From: Coffea arabica
Taxonomy: Eukaryota > Streptophyta > Magnoliopsida > Gentianales > Rubiaceae
DNA: 64,000 bases
NCBI RefSeq assembly: GCF_036785885.1
Contig: NC_092310.1
Location: 1,426,001-1,490,000, forward strand
Direction: 5' to 3'
Part shown: positions 1 through 12,608 of the stretch, in pieces
Position numbering within the stretch: position 1 is the first letter of the stretch
Layout: each line of letters opens with the position of its first letter
The notes under the pieces: generated by a model
What the model was told of the DNA's origin: nothing
The model's input: the letters and a program-made list of their open reading frames with translations, nothing else
The model's database searches: none
Program-made: the position numbers and the translations under genes

Positions 1-33
1 AACAAAAGTGAGTTGTGAGAATTGTAAATTACG

Positions 34-3000
34 ATGGCCACCGACAATTTTGTGCAGCCAGCAATTCCTCGCTTTGATGGTCACTATGATCATTGGAGTA
101 TGCTAATGGAGAACTTCTTGAGATCCAAGGAGTATTGGCAGGTTGTCGAATCTGGAGTAGCAGAGCCAACAGCCGGAGAAATATTGTCAGAGGTGCAGAA
201 AATGGAGTTGGAAGCATTGAAACTGAAAGATCTTAAAGCCAAAAATTATCTTTTTCAAGCTATTGATCGAGCCATTTTGGAGACAATTCTTAGCAAAGAT
301 ACCTCCAAACAAATTTGGGACTCCATGAAGAAAAAGTATCAAGGAAATGCAAAGGCGAAGCGGGTGCAGCTTCAAGCTCTTCGGACCGAATTTGAGACTT
401 TACGCATGAAGTCAAGCGAATCAGTCACTGATTATTTCGCAAGAACGATGGCAATCGCTAACAAGATGAGGATCCATGGAGAAAACTTGAAGGACGTCAC
501 CATTGTCGAGAAGATTCTTCGATCAATGACAACAAAATTTAATTTTGTTGTATGCTGTATAGAGGAATCGAAAGATATTGATGCAATTTCAATTGATGAG
601 TTGCAGAGTTCTTTGTTGGTTCATGAGCAAAAAATTAACCAGCAAGAGAAAGAGGAGCAAGCACTAGTGGCTTCAGCAGAAATTCACTCAACATGGAGAG
701 GAGGCAGATGCAGAGGCAGAGGCAGAGGCAGAGGTAGAGGAAATAATGATCGTGGCAACCAACAACAACAATACCAGTACCAAGAAAATCAATTTCAAGG
801 AAGAAGAAGAGGACGAGGAGGCTATCCATTAACAAATCAAAGGCCAAAGTCAGCAGACAAGTCCAATGTTGAATGCTACAAATGTCATAGGTATGGCCAT
901 TATCAGTCCGAATGTCGAACTAATTTGAATAGACAAAATGGAGAAAGGACTAATTTTGCAGAAAAAGAAAAAGAAGTGTCTCTTTTGATGGTGTGCCACA
1001 TGAGTGAAGAAACTCAACAAAACACATGGTATTTAGACACCGGTTGCAGCAATCATATGTGTGGAGATAAGAAGGCATTCTCTGAATTGGACGAGTCATT
1101 CCGTAGCATTGTCAAGTTTGGTGATAACTCTACAATTTCTGTTATGGGAAAAGGAAGGGTAATTATCCAAGCTAAAGAAAATTCTTCTACCCACACTATT
1201 ACTGATGTTCTTTTTGCTCCAGACTTAAAGACAAATTTGCTTAGCGTGGGTCAGTTGCTCGAAAAAGGGTACGAGATTTCAATCAAAGGTGGTGTATGTC
1301 AGATTCGAGATGCAAAGTTGGGCTTAATTGCTCAAGTTAAGATGACGGCAAATCGTATGTTCCCACTCGATTTGCAGAACTTGACTTATTCATGTTTCTC
1401 GACAAAATCGAAAGATGTGGGATGGTTATGGCATTTTCGTTATGGACATTTGAATTTTGGTGGACTGAAAACTTTGCAACAGAAAAATATGGTAGCTGGT
1501 TTACCTCAAATCACAACTCCTTCAGAAGTTTGTGAAGAATGTGTTATTGGCAAACAACATCGAGATAGCTTTCCAAAAGGAAAATCGTGGAGAGCAAAAA
1601 ATGTCTTGGAGCTGGTTCACTCTGATCTATGCGGACCCATAAATCCGTCATCTAATGGTGGAAAACGTTATTTTATGACGTTTACTGATGATTATAGTCG
1701 AAAAACTTGGGTCTATTTTTTGCAGGAAAAATCTGAAGCATTTTCAACGTTCAAAAATTTCATGACTCTTGTCGAAAAGGAAGCAGATAAATCCATAAAA
1801 ATTTTTCGCAGTGATTGTGGTGGAGAGTATAATTCACAAGAATTTATAAATTTTTGTGAAGAGCATGGAATTCAGAAGCAGCTTACAACCGCTTATACGC
1901 CGCAGCAGAATGGTGTTTCAGAGAGGAAGAATCGCACAATATTGAACATGGTGAGGAGCATTTTGACAAAAAGTGGTGTTCCAAAAAATTTTTGGCTCGA
2001 AGCTGTCAACTGGAGCATTCATATATTGAACAGAAGTCCCACACTTGCTGTTAAAAATATGACGCCTGAGGAAGCATGGAGCGGATGCAAACCAACAGTG
2101 GATCACTTCAAAATTTTTGGATGCATTGCCTATGCTCATGTTCCAGAGCAAAAGAGGACAAAACTAGACAACAAAGGGGAGAAATGCATTTTTCTTGGTG
2201 TTAGTGATCAGTCAAAAGCTTATAAGCTTTATAATCCTATCACCAAGAAAATTGTCATCAGTCGGGATGTAATTTTTGATGAGGAAAATTTTTGGCCATG
2301 GAGCAGCAATATTATTAAACAACAAATACCCGCTGATTTTGATGGAGTTGATGAAGAAAACAGGCAGCGGTTGACAGAACAAATTCCATCAAATGGTCCA
2401 GATAATGTATCAAATTCCCAAACAGTAGCAGAAGATGAAGGACGGCCTCAACGTATTAGAAAAAGACCTGCATGGATGATTGATTATGAGGTAACTGGAA
2501 TTGATCAATCTGAAGACCCACTTACATATTTTGCACTATTTTCCGATTGTGATCCTACAGTTTTTGAAGAAGCTGTCAAAGATTTGAAGTGGCAGAAGGC
2601 AATGGATGAAGAAATTGCAGCTATTGAACGAAATAACACTTGGGAGTTAACCAATCTTCCAGAAGGACAAAAATCTATAGGTGTCAAGTGGGTGTACAAG
2701 ACGAAATTAAAGGAGAATGAAGAAGTTGACAAGTACAAGGCACGTCTGGTAGCTAAAGGCTATAAGCAAGAGTTTGGGGTGAATTATGGAGAAGTCTTTG
2801 CTCCAGTCGCAAGGCATGACACGATTAGGATGGTGATAGCATTGGCAGCTCAAAATTCATGGCCTATCTTCCAGTTGGATGTGAAATCAGCATTTTTACA
2901 TGGTGATTTACAGGAACAGGTATTTTTTGATCAACCTCCTGGTTATGTGAAGGTTGGAGGTGAACATAAGGTATACAAACTCAAGAAAGCATTATACGGG

Positions 3001-4091
3001 TTAAACAAGCCCCACGTGCTTGGTATAGTCGTATAGATGCTTATTTTTCTAAGGAGGGATTTAAGAAATGTCCATATGAGCATACACTTTTCATAAAGAT
3101 TGGAGATGGAGGTAAATTGCTGATTGTTTGCTTATATGTTGATGATCTTATTTTTACTGGGAATGATAGTGCCATGTTTGAGAAATTCAAGAAATCTATG
3201 ATGGCCGAATTTGATATGTCTGATCTTGGAAAGATGCATTATTTTTTGGGTATTGAAGTGGTGCAATCTGTTGATGGAATTTTTGTCTCTCAAAGAAAAT
3301 ATGTGCAAGAAATTCTGAACAGGTTTCAAATGTCAAATTGTAATTCTGTTAGTACGCCAGTTGAAGTGGGTTTAAAACTCATCAAAGAACCAGGAGGAAA
3401 GAGAGTTGATAGCACCCTTTACAAGCAAATTGTGGGAAGTTTGATGTATTTGACAGCAACTAGGCCTGATATTATGCATGTTGTAAGTCTTATTAGTAGA
3501 TACATGGAAAGTCCAAGGGAGACACATCTTCTAGCTGCCAAGAGGATTCTTCGATACTTGCAGGGAACCATTGAGTATGGATTATTTTACAAGAATGGTG
3601 AAAAATCAGATTTGTTTGGTTTTACTGACAGTGACTATGCAGGCGATTCTGATGATAGAAAGAGTACGTCTGGATATGTGTTCATGATGGGTTCAGCAGC
3701 TATTTCATGGTGTTCAAAAAAGCAACCAATTGTTACGTTATCAACAACTGAAGCAGAGTATGTAGCTGCAACCGCCTGTGCCTGTCAAGCAATTTGGTTA
3801 AGGAATATTCTTGAAGAGTTGCATTTTCAGCAAGAAGGAGCTACTACAATTTATTGTGACAACAGTTCTGCCATCAAGCTCTCTAAAAATCCAGTTCTAC
3901 ATGGAAGAACCAAACACATAGATGTGAGGTTTCATTTTCTAAGGGAGCTCACAAGGGATGAAATAATTGATTTTCTCTACTGCAAAAGTGAAGATCAGAT
4001 TGCTGATATAATGACCAAGCCATTGAAGTTATCCACGTTTCAGAAATTAAGGAAGCTGCTTGGAGTCTGTGCAGTTAATAAATCATATTAA
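34..4091 (+). pseudogene. copia gag-pol polyprotein with one frameshift
   Basis: Polyprotein for reverse transcription and integration of the element. Frame one runs 1000 codons from the ATG at 34. It covers a copia-type gag domain, an Arg/Gly-rich stretch, a CCHC zinc knuckle (C281-x2-C-x4-H-x4-C), a protease motif (DTG at 335-337, where DSG is more usual in copia), the GAG-pre-integrase segment, and the integrase core (HSDLCGP near 529, FTDDYS near 550, then the SDCGGEY and PQQNGVSE motifs). The reverse transcriptase follows up to ALYGL. A one-base deletion in an A-run near 3003-3006 shifts the frame and gives a stop at 3036. The other frame carries on from 3117 with YVDD, RNase H (TDSDYAGD, STTEAEY) and the C-terminal ADIMTKP motif. 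Apart from this lesion the element looks well preserved. It could not make full Pol without frameshifting. Confidence 0.9.
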
Positions 4092-4183
4092 ACTGAATAT
4101 TTGATAAACTTTCAGTTTAAGGGGGGAATTGTTAGAAGTATTTACCGTTGTTAATTAATCATATTTGTTTATGCTACCTAATT

Positions 4184-4306
4184 AGTGGAGTTAGTGGAAT
4201 AACTAGTGGGATTAGTGGAGTACCTAGTGGAGTTAGTGGAGTTAGTAGTGGAGTGAGTGGAGTTATTGGGATAGTTAGTGGAGTTAGCGGGATAGTTAGT
4301 GGAGTT
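4184..4306 (+). repeat. degenerate GTTAGTGGA tandem array in the LTR U3
   Basis: About ten imperfect 9-21 bp units built on GTTAGTGGA and GGGATAGTTAGTGGA lie just upstream of the TATA box. Repeated U3 units of this kind often act as enhancers in plant copia elements. The repeats are visible in the sequence; the enhancer role is inference. Confidence 0.7.
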
Positions 4307-4316
4307 GGTTTAAACT

Positions 4317-4324
4317 CTATAAAT
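4317..4324 (+). promoter_or_regulatory. TATA box of the copia LTR
   Basis: CTATAAATAG lies directly downstream of the tandem array in the 3' LTR. It is the expected Pol II start region of the retrotransposon. Confidence 0.55.
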
Positions 4325-4364
4325 AGAGCAATTTCATGTTATAAGTAGGGTGAGTTTTACAAAG

Positions 4365-4387
4365 AAATGTTTGGCTCCGTTTGGATT
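4365..4387 (+). repeat. left terminal inverted repeat of the Harbinger element
   Basis: The core GGCTCCGTTTGGATT is shared, inverted, with 12586-12600. The match extends outward through AAATGTTT. Confidence 0.75.
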
Positions 4388-4670
4388 AGCTGTTTTTGGG
4401 GTTGTTTTTTAAAAACAGCACTATTCATTTTTTGAAAAACACTCAATGTTGTTTGGATTAGTTGTTTTTCAAAAACAGAGTGTTTTTTAAAAACAAGCGT
4501 GTATGGATTCACCGTTTTTGAAAAACAACATTTAATTTTTTTTGGGGCTGTGTTCGAAATACTTAATGCCATTTGCACTTAAACAATTATCAATTTTTTA
4601 ATACATAGACGAGACATAAGTGTACAATTTATTGGGCCTACTATCTGAACAAATAGTGACCGGAGATGTT

Positions 4671-6043
4671 CTACTGGTGCTGATAATAGTACATCATATC
4701 GGCTATTGCTCTCCTACTTTCATTCCATTCAGCAATTCCTGCAGCCGACATATCTGGAGCTTGTGCTGCGGGCATTGGGTTGAAGGGGTTTATGTTATCT
4801 TCCAATGCTATATCTGCTTCTTCTTCAGCAAAATATGCATCATTTGGAACATACTCTCGCATGAAGTTGTGCAAGGCCATACAAGCCAGTACAATATTAA
4901 TTTGAGTAGCCATCATGTAATTCTGCATAGGGCCCTTAAGTATTGGAAATCGTTTCTTCAAGACGCCAAACGTACGTTCTATAATGTTTCTTAACGATGC
5001 ATGCCGTTTGTTGAAGAGTGTCCTCACTGCCCGCTCTTGCGCAGTTCCGCGTGCACCTTTAAATGGAGCCATAAATCCTGCCATATTCTGGTAAGCCGCG
5101 TCCACCGCGTAATACTTCCCTGGCATAATGAAATTATATTTATAATTCATTGAAGACACAATGAGGAAAGGAATTATGTGATTTAATCTGGACTAACCTG
5201 CTGGTGGCCACGGAAATGCACAATTAGGATCTTGTATGACTTCTTGTAAGATTCTAGAATCATGTGCGCTACCCTCCCACCCTACCCTGACATAAGTAAA
5301 TCTCATGTTGTGATCACACACGGCTAGAACGTTTTGTGATAAGCTACCATGCCGGTTCCGGTACCGTTCCCTGTCTTCGGCTGTACACCAGGCCGAAACG
5401 TGTGTTCCGTCAATCGCTCCAACGCAATCCTAATAAAAAAAAAATTCTTCCCATAAGTGGGTCACAGCTGTTAGACAAAATGAAATAGTAATTTGACATA
5501 GTAGCTCATAACCTTAAACCAGGGCCAAAACAAAGCACTGTTCTGTATTCTTGGATGGGTTGTGTGATAATCTACCGGTCGGACCAGGTCACGTCCCAAT
5601 CGAACGAGAGATCTAAGGCAGCGGCGTAGATGGCGGTCCGTTGTCTCGGGAGAATGTTGGAATCTGTCGGCAAGCACCCTATGTCGCTCATTATGGCTCA
5701 AACACAGCAGGCATATAGCAACGGACTCATGAATCCCCACCCGTTGTGTCGGGTGGGCCACCCAATAGCCCCTCTGAACCAACAAGTCACACAATTGGAG
5801 GAAAAGGGGAGCTTCCATTCGAAGGTTGTCGAATATTCTGTCTCGATGGCCGTTGATCAGCTCTATAACATATTGAGGACCTGACTGTGCACTATCTCGA
5901 ATTCTTCGGCGCTGGCCCGAGTTGATGTACGGGTCGAATAAGGCCAATCCAGCAAGAATAAAGGCAGCGAAGGCCAACATGAGCTCGTCGTCGTCCGAGT
6001 CATCAGATAAGTTCCCACCATTCACATAACCATCATACTCCAT
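4671..6043 (-). CDS. PIF/Harbinger DDE transposase (HARBI1/ALP1-like), 3 exons
   Basis: Nuclease-type transposase that cuts and rejoins the element together with its Myb partner. My model is exon 1 6043-5513, exon 2 5429-5198 and exon 3 5119-4671, giving 403 aa. All junctions are GT-AG and stay in frame. Residues 1-177 are the acidic N-terminus and a DUF8040-like helical region (RDRIFDNLRMEAPLF). The DDE_Tnp_4 nuclease domain follows: D184 in AIDGTHV, D261 in YYAVDAAYQ and E302 in IIERTFGVLKKRFPIL. So the catalytic triad is present. An intron acceptor at about 6078 after a T-rich tract suggests a 5' UTR intron. The start at 6043 opens MEYDGYVNGG and is the first ATG after that acceptor. No frameshift or stop was found. 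Alternatively it is a domesticated ALP1-like gene, but the inverted repeats and the Myb neighbour argue for a transposon. Confidence 0.82.
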
Positions 6044-6080
6044 TTCGTTTAATCTGTGCGACTGCGTTGGATGTGAATCT

Positions 6081-8341
6081 GAAAAAAAAAAAAGGAAAAC
6101 AGAGATTTCATTCAAAACCAATCTTAATTTGCCAGAGATTGGGTAGGAAATATAAAACTCAACATATACATGGACCAAAATTGAACAAAAACCTATTCGC
6201 CAACCAATTTATAGCCAAGAGGATAAGTTCTGAATTTGTAAGACAAGAGGATTGGTTTGTAATAGCAATCGGATAGGCTATTCTTGAAATATATAGGCTA
6301 TTCGATTGGTTTGTAAGACAAGAACATAGGATAAGTTCTTGAAATATATAGGCACAGAGATTGGTTTGTAAGACGAGGATAAGGATTTGAAATATATAGG
6401 CTATTCGATTGGTTTGTAAGACAAGAGGATAAGGAATCGAGGCTATTCGCCAACCAATTTATAGCCAACAAGTTGAGGGATCCAGTAGAAGTTTTGCATC
6501 TTACTTCATAAAAAGAATCTTACATCTTCTTCAACCATTTGGACGTATTCTTGAAAGAATTGTTGAAGTAAGACATATTCTTGAAAATAGTTGTTGAAGT
6601 AAGTCATATTCCCTACCTAAAACTTGCTCTAAAAATGATCATCATACCTAAAACGAGCTATTTTCCTTCCAAAAGTTGCTCTTTGAATGTCCCTTACTTC
6701 AATTACCTTACATCTTTGTTAAAGTAAGTCAATTTCTTAAAATAAGTGTTATTCTTTATTCCTTACTTTATCCGTTAGTAAGGAATAACTTGGCGTTACT
6801 TTATTCCTTACTTTAGCAGGAAATTCTCAACACCGAACGTAGGTGTTTTGGGTGGAAGAGCCATAAAAATCTGAATCACTTTATTCCTTACTTTAGCAGG
6901 AAATTCTCAACACCGAACGTAGGTGTTTTGGGTGGAAGAGCCATAAAAATCTGAATGTATCACGTCGTTGTCTGTGAAAGAAAACTTTCTTCTGAACCCA
7001 CCACCAAATGGTAGCTAAGATACCCTAAGTCTCGAATTGATAAAAGAAAACATTTATTATCGAATTTGTCAGTTGCTGAATAAATAATTAAAGGCAATGG
7101 TGCTTGGAGTCCGGAAGAGCCAAAAAGAATCTAATCCGTTTTCTTCTCTTTCTTCGGCTGTGGCTTCTGATATATCCTGCATCTGACACAGGATGGTACC
7201 ATTTGTCACCACACATATAGCAGAACCCAGAACAACTTCGAGAAATTAAGGAAAGCAGAACTCGAGTTTTCACCTTAAAATTCTCAACTATCTGTGGGAC
7301 CCTGGCAAAGAAGAAAATTGCATGCTCGGATGCCTGACGTCGGACAATAATGCAAATACAAGCTTCAAAAAGGCATAAAACTCCAAATTTAAACTTAGCA
7401 ACTATAAGAGCACAAGAATAGTTAGCCGTGAGAAGCATAAGCCAAACTTATGGGATATAAAACATTAAATCATTCTACTGACATTAATCGCCTCGAAGAG
7501 AATGGGGTCAACCCGACCAGCTAAAATAGTTGGCGCTATAGCACAATATCTGTGATGAACATAGTAAAGGAAGCAATATCTCATAAACAAGTCATCAATT
7601 AGTCTAAACTGCAATAGTAAAGGGAAAGTGTCTTCATGTAGGATACAGTAATGCCCTGATCCATGTCTTCATTCCTAGAGGTTGAGAGAAGTAATAGATG
7701 ATGGCAACAGGGAAAGTGAAAGGGTTAGAGCCACTTATCTCATCATTTAATTCCAATAACATACATATAGTGCTCTATAGATATCAGTCACCAAATCCAG
7801 AAAAGACATGTAACTCAGAAAGACCCTGATAGAAAACAAGTTTACCCATACATTAACTGTGTACTTAGGAAAACACAGTAGACCTGCAGCTCAACCAAAG
7901 GCAAAACTGTAGCCAAAAACAAGTTTCAAATATTCAACCGACATTGTAGCCGGGCCACTTGCAACCTGTAGTCTGCACCAAGAAATCACACATGTATACA
8001 GAAAAGCAAATTTGGCCTCATCTAAAGCATTATACAAGGCTTAACATTCAAAATTTAATGATTTGTTATATCCAACCTAATAGAAAAGAACACAAACCAG
8101 TTTTAAATAAAAAAAAAAGGCTTGAATCCGCAAACCAATTCTTAAACAAAGGCATCATGAATTTAATTACTCAACATTCATCCGCAACACAACAACTCAA
8201 CAACTCAACAAACCAGTATTCATCCGCAAATTCAAATATACAGACCACAACACTCACAAAGGATAAAGTCCAAGTTCCGGTAGCAAATGCTACACCTAAC
8301 AGACCTCAAATACAAACAAACATTAGGCAACAACTCAAGTT
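6081..8341. other. Harbinger inter-gene region, no convincing gene
   Basis: AT-rich DNA between the two transposon genes. Around 6240-6470 there are partial repeats of a phrase built on GATTGGTTTGTAAGACAAGAGG and ATATATAGGCTATTCG. A clean tandem duplication lies at 6798-6956. The reading frame on the minus strand at 7088-7438 has a Cys pair and a basic end but matches nothing I recognise. Part of this region may be the 5' UTR and leader intron of the transposase gene. Confidence 0.6.
6798..6956 (+). repeat. 80-bp perfect tandem duplication
   Basis: A unit running from ACTTTATTCCTTACTTTAGC to AAAATCTGAAT occurs at 6798-6876 and again at 6878-6956, with period 80. The copies read identical, so the duplication is recent. 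Confidence 0.9.
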
Positions 8342-10263
8342 TCAAATAAATGCTCCTGATGAACAACGAAAGCACCTAAAAGGGGGTGGGGGAGGGGGCT
8401 CCTGAGAGTCAGGGGGGAAACAGCCTTTTAGCTTCATCCAAGTGATGCGGTCGGCGTCACTTGCAGCTAAATTCCAAATATCCAGCTCTTGTTTATCCTT
8501 CAATATCTCAACTGCGTTGTATTTGGCCATGAAATTGACGTTCTCAATAAGTTTAAGTTGCTCCATGGCAATTTCATAGTCGGTTTTCTTCGATGGATCG
8601 CGGCCAGAACGATTCTTGTTCGGAGAACTAACTGAGGCACTCGTGCTGGAGCTCTTCTTCCGACTAACCAGTGACTCGATGCTTTCACAGACCCTGAGAT
8701 ATCTATCGGTCACTGAGCCAGAAGCGGTGGACATGGGACTACAGCCAGAGCCATCACCCGACTTCCGCTTTCCTTTCCCCTTTCCTTTTGCTTCTTTCGG
8801 CCCTCGCACCTCAATTTCAGCTTCCTTGTCCCTGCTGGACCTTGATCCCTTTCCCCGTGCAAGCCGGGCTGTAGTCTCCATTTCTCGCTCATCGGCTGAA
8901 GTACGGGGCTCGTTCTCGAAGCCAGAACTGAAGTCTCCCGTCGCGCCTTGGTTGACGAAGACTTCCTCAAGCAAATGATAGACGGTGCAGTCATTTCGAA
9001 ATTTGCTGTATTTTGGGTTGACCTGACAAAACAAATTCAGCCAAAATAGTTTTAATGGAATATACACGTATGAAATGACAGAACAGTTTATATACAAAAA
9101 CAAAAGGCACATAAAATGGTTATACCTGCTCCATCGCGGCCCATTGGCTATCATCCATAAGCCATGTAAACTTCTGGCTATCCCAACCCATTCCCGTTCC
9201 ACGCCTCTTAAAGGAAATGTACAGCTTGGTCTCCCCGCGCAATGCATAATACTTGCCCCTTATACTATCCTCGGTAAACGAGGTGCCGTACTGGCCATTT
9301 AACCGGCGCCGGATTTCGGGAACCACGTAGGACCCAATATTGTCCCTAATTTCACCCTGTCTATGCATCTCAACAAGGTGCTCAGCAAACTTGATTTCGT
9401 GCTGCCTAGAGTAATTACAACGCTCCTTATCTTGATGGCGCCTTTGTTTTCTCATCTTAATAAGCCATACACAAATCCATTTGAAAAAACAAATTGTAAG
9501 CAGCTTTTTAGAAAGGAAAACAGATTGTATTGCATAAGCAGCTAAATTTTATTTAAAGCACGTTTAACTACACTTTATAGCCAAATCTGTGGATAACCCA
9601 AATCTGTCAGCCATTAAATACACTTTAAATAACCAAATGGTTAATCGAAAAATACAGCAATAACCAAGGTTTAAATACTAGACAATCATGTATTGTAATG
9701 AGGATCAAGCCAAATCTGTTAACAAAATCTAAAAAACTATAACTAAAAAAGATTAAATTGAGCACCCATCCAACATAACACTAGCAACTCAGGAACAAAA
9801 CCAGTTTTGGTAATGTGAAGTTTCGCTTTAGAGTCAAGAGTTATGACAAAAACTGAACTAAATAACAAATGCTAATTCTGCATAGTGAAATCCGACAATA
9901 ATATTCAAGGCAATGAACAAAAATGTTCGAATTTACTGTTTCATGGGACAAGGAAGAAGGTCCAACTTTAGAAGAGTCAGCCCCCAAACATATTATGACT
10001 AAAATGGTGTTTCACACACAAAATTAGGCAAAAACAACTACAGGAGGTACAATGGTACCTTGTAGTAGTTAGAAAGGCACTTCCGAATATCGTTTTCCGC
10101 CCAATCAGACCTGGTTGAAAGAGATTTCTGGATCCCAATCGGCTTCAATGCTGTGTCAACAACAAGGATCGTCAAATACTAGACAACCATACTATAGAAT
10201 GCACTGAACAAAGGGGAAATTGGCAAATATACCTTTGGCAGAACGGCGGGTAACAGGGGGCAT
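8342..10263 (-). CDS. Myb/SANT-like DNA-binding partner of the Harbinger transposase, 4 exons
   Basis: In this superfamily the Myb-like protein binds the element ends and helps bring the transposase to the nucleus. My model is exon 1 10263-10233, exon 2 10150-10059, exon 3 9455-9126 and exon 4 9022-8342, giving 377 aa with GT-AG junctions and frame kept throughout. The N-terminus is MPPVTRRSAK. The trihelix/Myb_DNA-bind_3-like domain spans roughly residues 50-175 (FAEHLVEMHRQG, WDSQKFTWLMDD, NPKYSKFRND). A Lys/Arg/Gly-rich stretch (KGKGKGKRKSG) may be a nuclear localisation signal. The C-terminal helix (MEQLKLIENV) precedes a proline run. The first two exons are small and inferred from splice sites and frame. 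A shorter start at the ATG of 9455 is possible. Antisense frames at 8616-8978 are shadows. Confidence 0.72.
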
Positions 10264-12585
10264 GAAATCCTAGCCAGCGGCAATATAGAGCGGTAAAGCA
10301 CCCTGTATAAGCGAATGGACAGCAAGGAGAAGTTAGACTGCTCTATAAATTCAGTTGCTTTTGGGAAATCAAACTGCCCTAAAATTTGACTCTCGACATC
10401 TCATCGCGCAAGTTTTAAGTAATAAAATAGCTACATAAATATTTGGAACATGTAGCAACAGCCGTCGAATATTCTGTCCAGGTTTCAATCAAGAGAAAAT
10501 ATTATGCGACAACCGAAAGTTTCAGAAGTAAGCAAATTATAGACAACTAAGGAACTCAAATTGAGTTAACTTTCCACATCCACAAAAGAGAAAAAGAAAG
10601 TGCTAATTCAATCATCAAAGAGGGAAAAATGGTAAGCTTTTTGAACTAGAGATCAATCTGGATGCTATTCTTCTTGATTTAGTTAGAGTTATGAGTGCAA
10701 TCAGATCAGTTGTCCTTAACTTGTTGAGTGCACACACAGATGACAAGAAATTGAAGAATAAAGATGAGTTCTCTACAATCACATATATACTGCTCCTGCA
10801 GATTCTCCTGAGATTAATCTAACAGGTACACAAAAAAGTGATGCAATACCACCAATATCAATCATACCTCCTATCAAAAAATTGATAGAGAATGTTGACA
10901 TGACAAACAGGAGGTACCTGATGCCAAAAACAACACCTACCAAGCATCTTTACTAAGACGAATAATAGGAAAGGTCTAAGCGTACTGAAATGGTGATTGT
11001 TGATGACTACAGCCAGTTCAGTCTAACAAAAAAGCGGTTTACAGGGTGATAATGAGACAGGTTACATGTTGGATTAAGAGGTACAATGCTCCCTTTGAAC
11101 TTCTAAATCTTTGTAATCCTACATGACTTCGCATAAGTTTTACAATTTACTTGTAATCTAATAGATGAAAATGGACATTAGAGCATCTCATGCATCAACC
11201 AAGACTGTAACGTAAGCTTTAATTTGCATTCAGAAGAGAAAGTGAACATGTCTAGACCAAACTTAATTAAAAGTAAACACCACAAACAATTTATTGGGAT
11301 ATGCTGCATGTCAAACTAGTTAGGCATTCATTGCAAGCACGACCTTCTGCAGCTAAAAATTGGTACTTTGAAGTATTCATTAATAGCTTTCTATGGAAAA
11401 ATTTACATGAAATTGGTACAAGGCCGAGCTAACCACAATCACATCATATAATTTACAGTTTGGACAAGACCAGGATTTCACCTCGAAAGTTATCCAGAGA
11501 GAAAATAAGTGATATAATCTGAACGATTCTCTATTTTGGAAGGGGATAAACAAATCAAGCAATTTCCAGGATTTGTCCATTCGGTAATAAAGGTATATAA
11601 TCTGAACGATTCTCAATATGATAGATTGAGTACTGGTAGGAAGTAAATCAAATTCAAAAACAATGGACTTGGTGCTGTTCCTTCCATTATTGAAATCTCA
11701 GACCAATACCAAGACCAGGACAAAGTACAGGACAAGAAAACTTTAAAAAGAGCTCCCCATCTCTTCTGAAATCGCTCCGACACAGAAAGCATGATACAGA
11801 GCTAACAAGCTCCCCTTCCCCTTCCCCCGTTTTTCACAATTCCTCGGACAAATGCATCAATTCGACTGAGTATGAGAACCAGTAAAACAAGCAGAATGTA
11901 ATTTACTGCGTACCATCTTAAATTAGCATCCAAGATTTCCAGGAAGGCCTGAATATAATGGATTTTACTTCAGTTATTACATACAGAAAATGATATAATC
12001 ATAGGAGCGAAGGATTTGATATCTTTGTTGCTGACCTAAAGATTTGAGACACCCAACAGACTCATGTTCGTGTGATAAGCTTCCCCAAGGTCAAAACGCA
12101 ACACTCCCACCCTGGTTTACCTCATATAATCAGCCCTGGAAAAGGTAAAATAAGCAGGGAAACCAGAGCTTACCGTATTCGACCTGCACAGCGAAGATGC
12201 TGTACCGTCGGTTGCTTTTTGGAGCTGAAGACCCGCCGTGGTTAAGTGTCTCAATCGTAGGAAAAGGGCTGTGATCGCGGCGTAAATGGGCTCAGATTCA
12301 CGTCATTGGTTGCAGATCCGGTGAAATTTTGCAGATCTTGAATCCACTCTGGTTTGCTTGTTTTTTTCAAGAGCAGCGGCTAGAATGTTTGCTTGTTTGG
12401 GAAAGTGATATGAGGGTTGAATGGGTGTCAACTGTCAACGATAGATGCAGTCCGAGAACAAGTCTTTTGGCAATTTTTGTCAAAACGACGTAGTTTTGTC
12501 ATTTTTTAACTGTAGACTTTATTGTAACCAAAATACAATTAGAGGTTGTTTTTGAAAGACAAAAACAGTTTTAGCAAAAATTGAC
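10264..12585. other. Harbinger right-hand non-coding region
   Basis: About 2.3 kb upstream of the Myb gene. I see no protein domain. A phrase TATAATCTGAACGATTCTC occurs twice, near 11511 and 11594. The last ~150 bases hold subterminal poly-T and TTTTTGAAAGAC motifs like those next to the left end. It probably contains the promoter of the Myb gene. Confidence 0.5.
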
Positions 12586-12608
12586 AATCCAAACGGAGCC
12601 AAACATTT
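12586..12608 (-). repeat. right terminal inverted repeat of the Harbinger element
   Basis: AATCCAAACGGAGCCAAACA, continuing TTT, is the exact inverse of 4365-4387. Confidence 0.75.

Larger units (their letters stand above)
1..4364 (+). mobile_element. Ty1/copia LTR retrotransposon, 5' end outside the window
   Basis: The internal region starts before the first base, since the gag start codon is at 34. It runs through gag-pol to a purine tract (AAGGGGGGAAT) just before 4130, where a 3' LTR begins with TGTTAG. The 5' LTR and primer site are not in the window. The LTR is cut by the Harbinger element that starts near 4365. Its probable last ~43 bases resume at 12609 and end near 12651 (GTATCACA). 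That continuation is inferred, because no second LTR copy is available for comparison. Confidence 0.85.
4130..4364 (+). repeat. copia 3' LTR, proximal part
   Basis: It begins TGTTAGAAG directly after the purine tract. It contains an array of GTTAGTGGA-type units and a TATAAATAG box, as expected of U3/R. It stops where the Harbinger terminal repeat begins. Confidence 0.7.
4365..12608 (-). mobile_element. PIF/Harbinger transposon, about 8.2 kb, two open genes
   Basis: It is bounded by a 23-bp perfect inverted repeat, AAATGTTTGGCTCCGTTTGG followed by ATT, at 4365-4387 and inverted at 12586-12608. Shorter inverted motifs (GTTTTTGAAAAACA-like) fill the subterminal DNA. The element carries the two genes that define the superfamily, a DDE transposase (4671-6043) and a Myb/SANT-like protein (8342-10263), both on the minus strand. 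A 3-bp TWA target duplication could not be recognised at these ends, so the exact boundaries may differ by a few bases. Both coding frames are open once introns are removed, so the element could be autonomous. Confidence 0.8.

Noticed and set aside
4148-4348. Reading frame of GVSG repeats
   Set aside because: It is a translation of the GTTAGTGGA tandem array inside the copia LTR, not a protein gene.
4362-4375. TWA target duplication for the large Harbinger element
   Set aside because: No matching TTA or TAA triplet sits at both ends of the inverted repeat, so none is claimed.
7088-7438. 116-codon minus-strand frame with Cys residues and a basic end
   Set aside because: No recognisable domain, no splice partners, and it lies in non-coding transposon DNA.
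8616-8978. 120-codon plus-strand frame
   Set aside because: Antisense shadow of exon 4 of the Myb/SANT gene.
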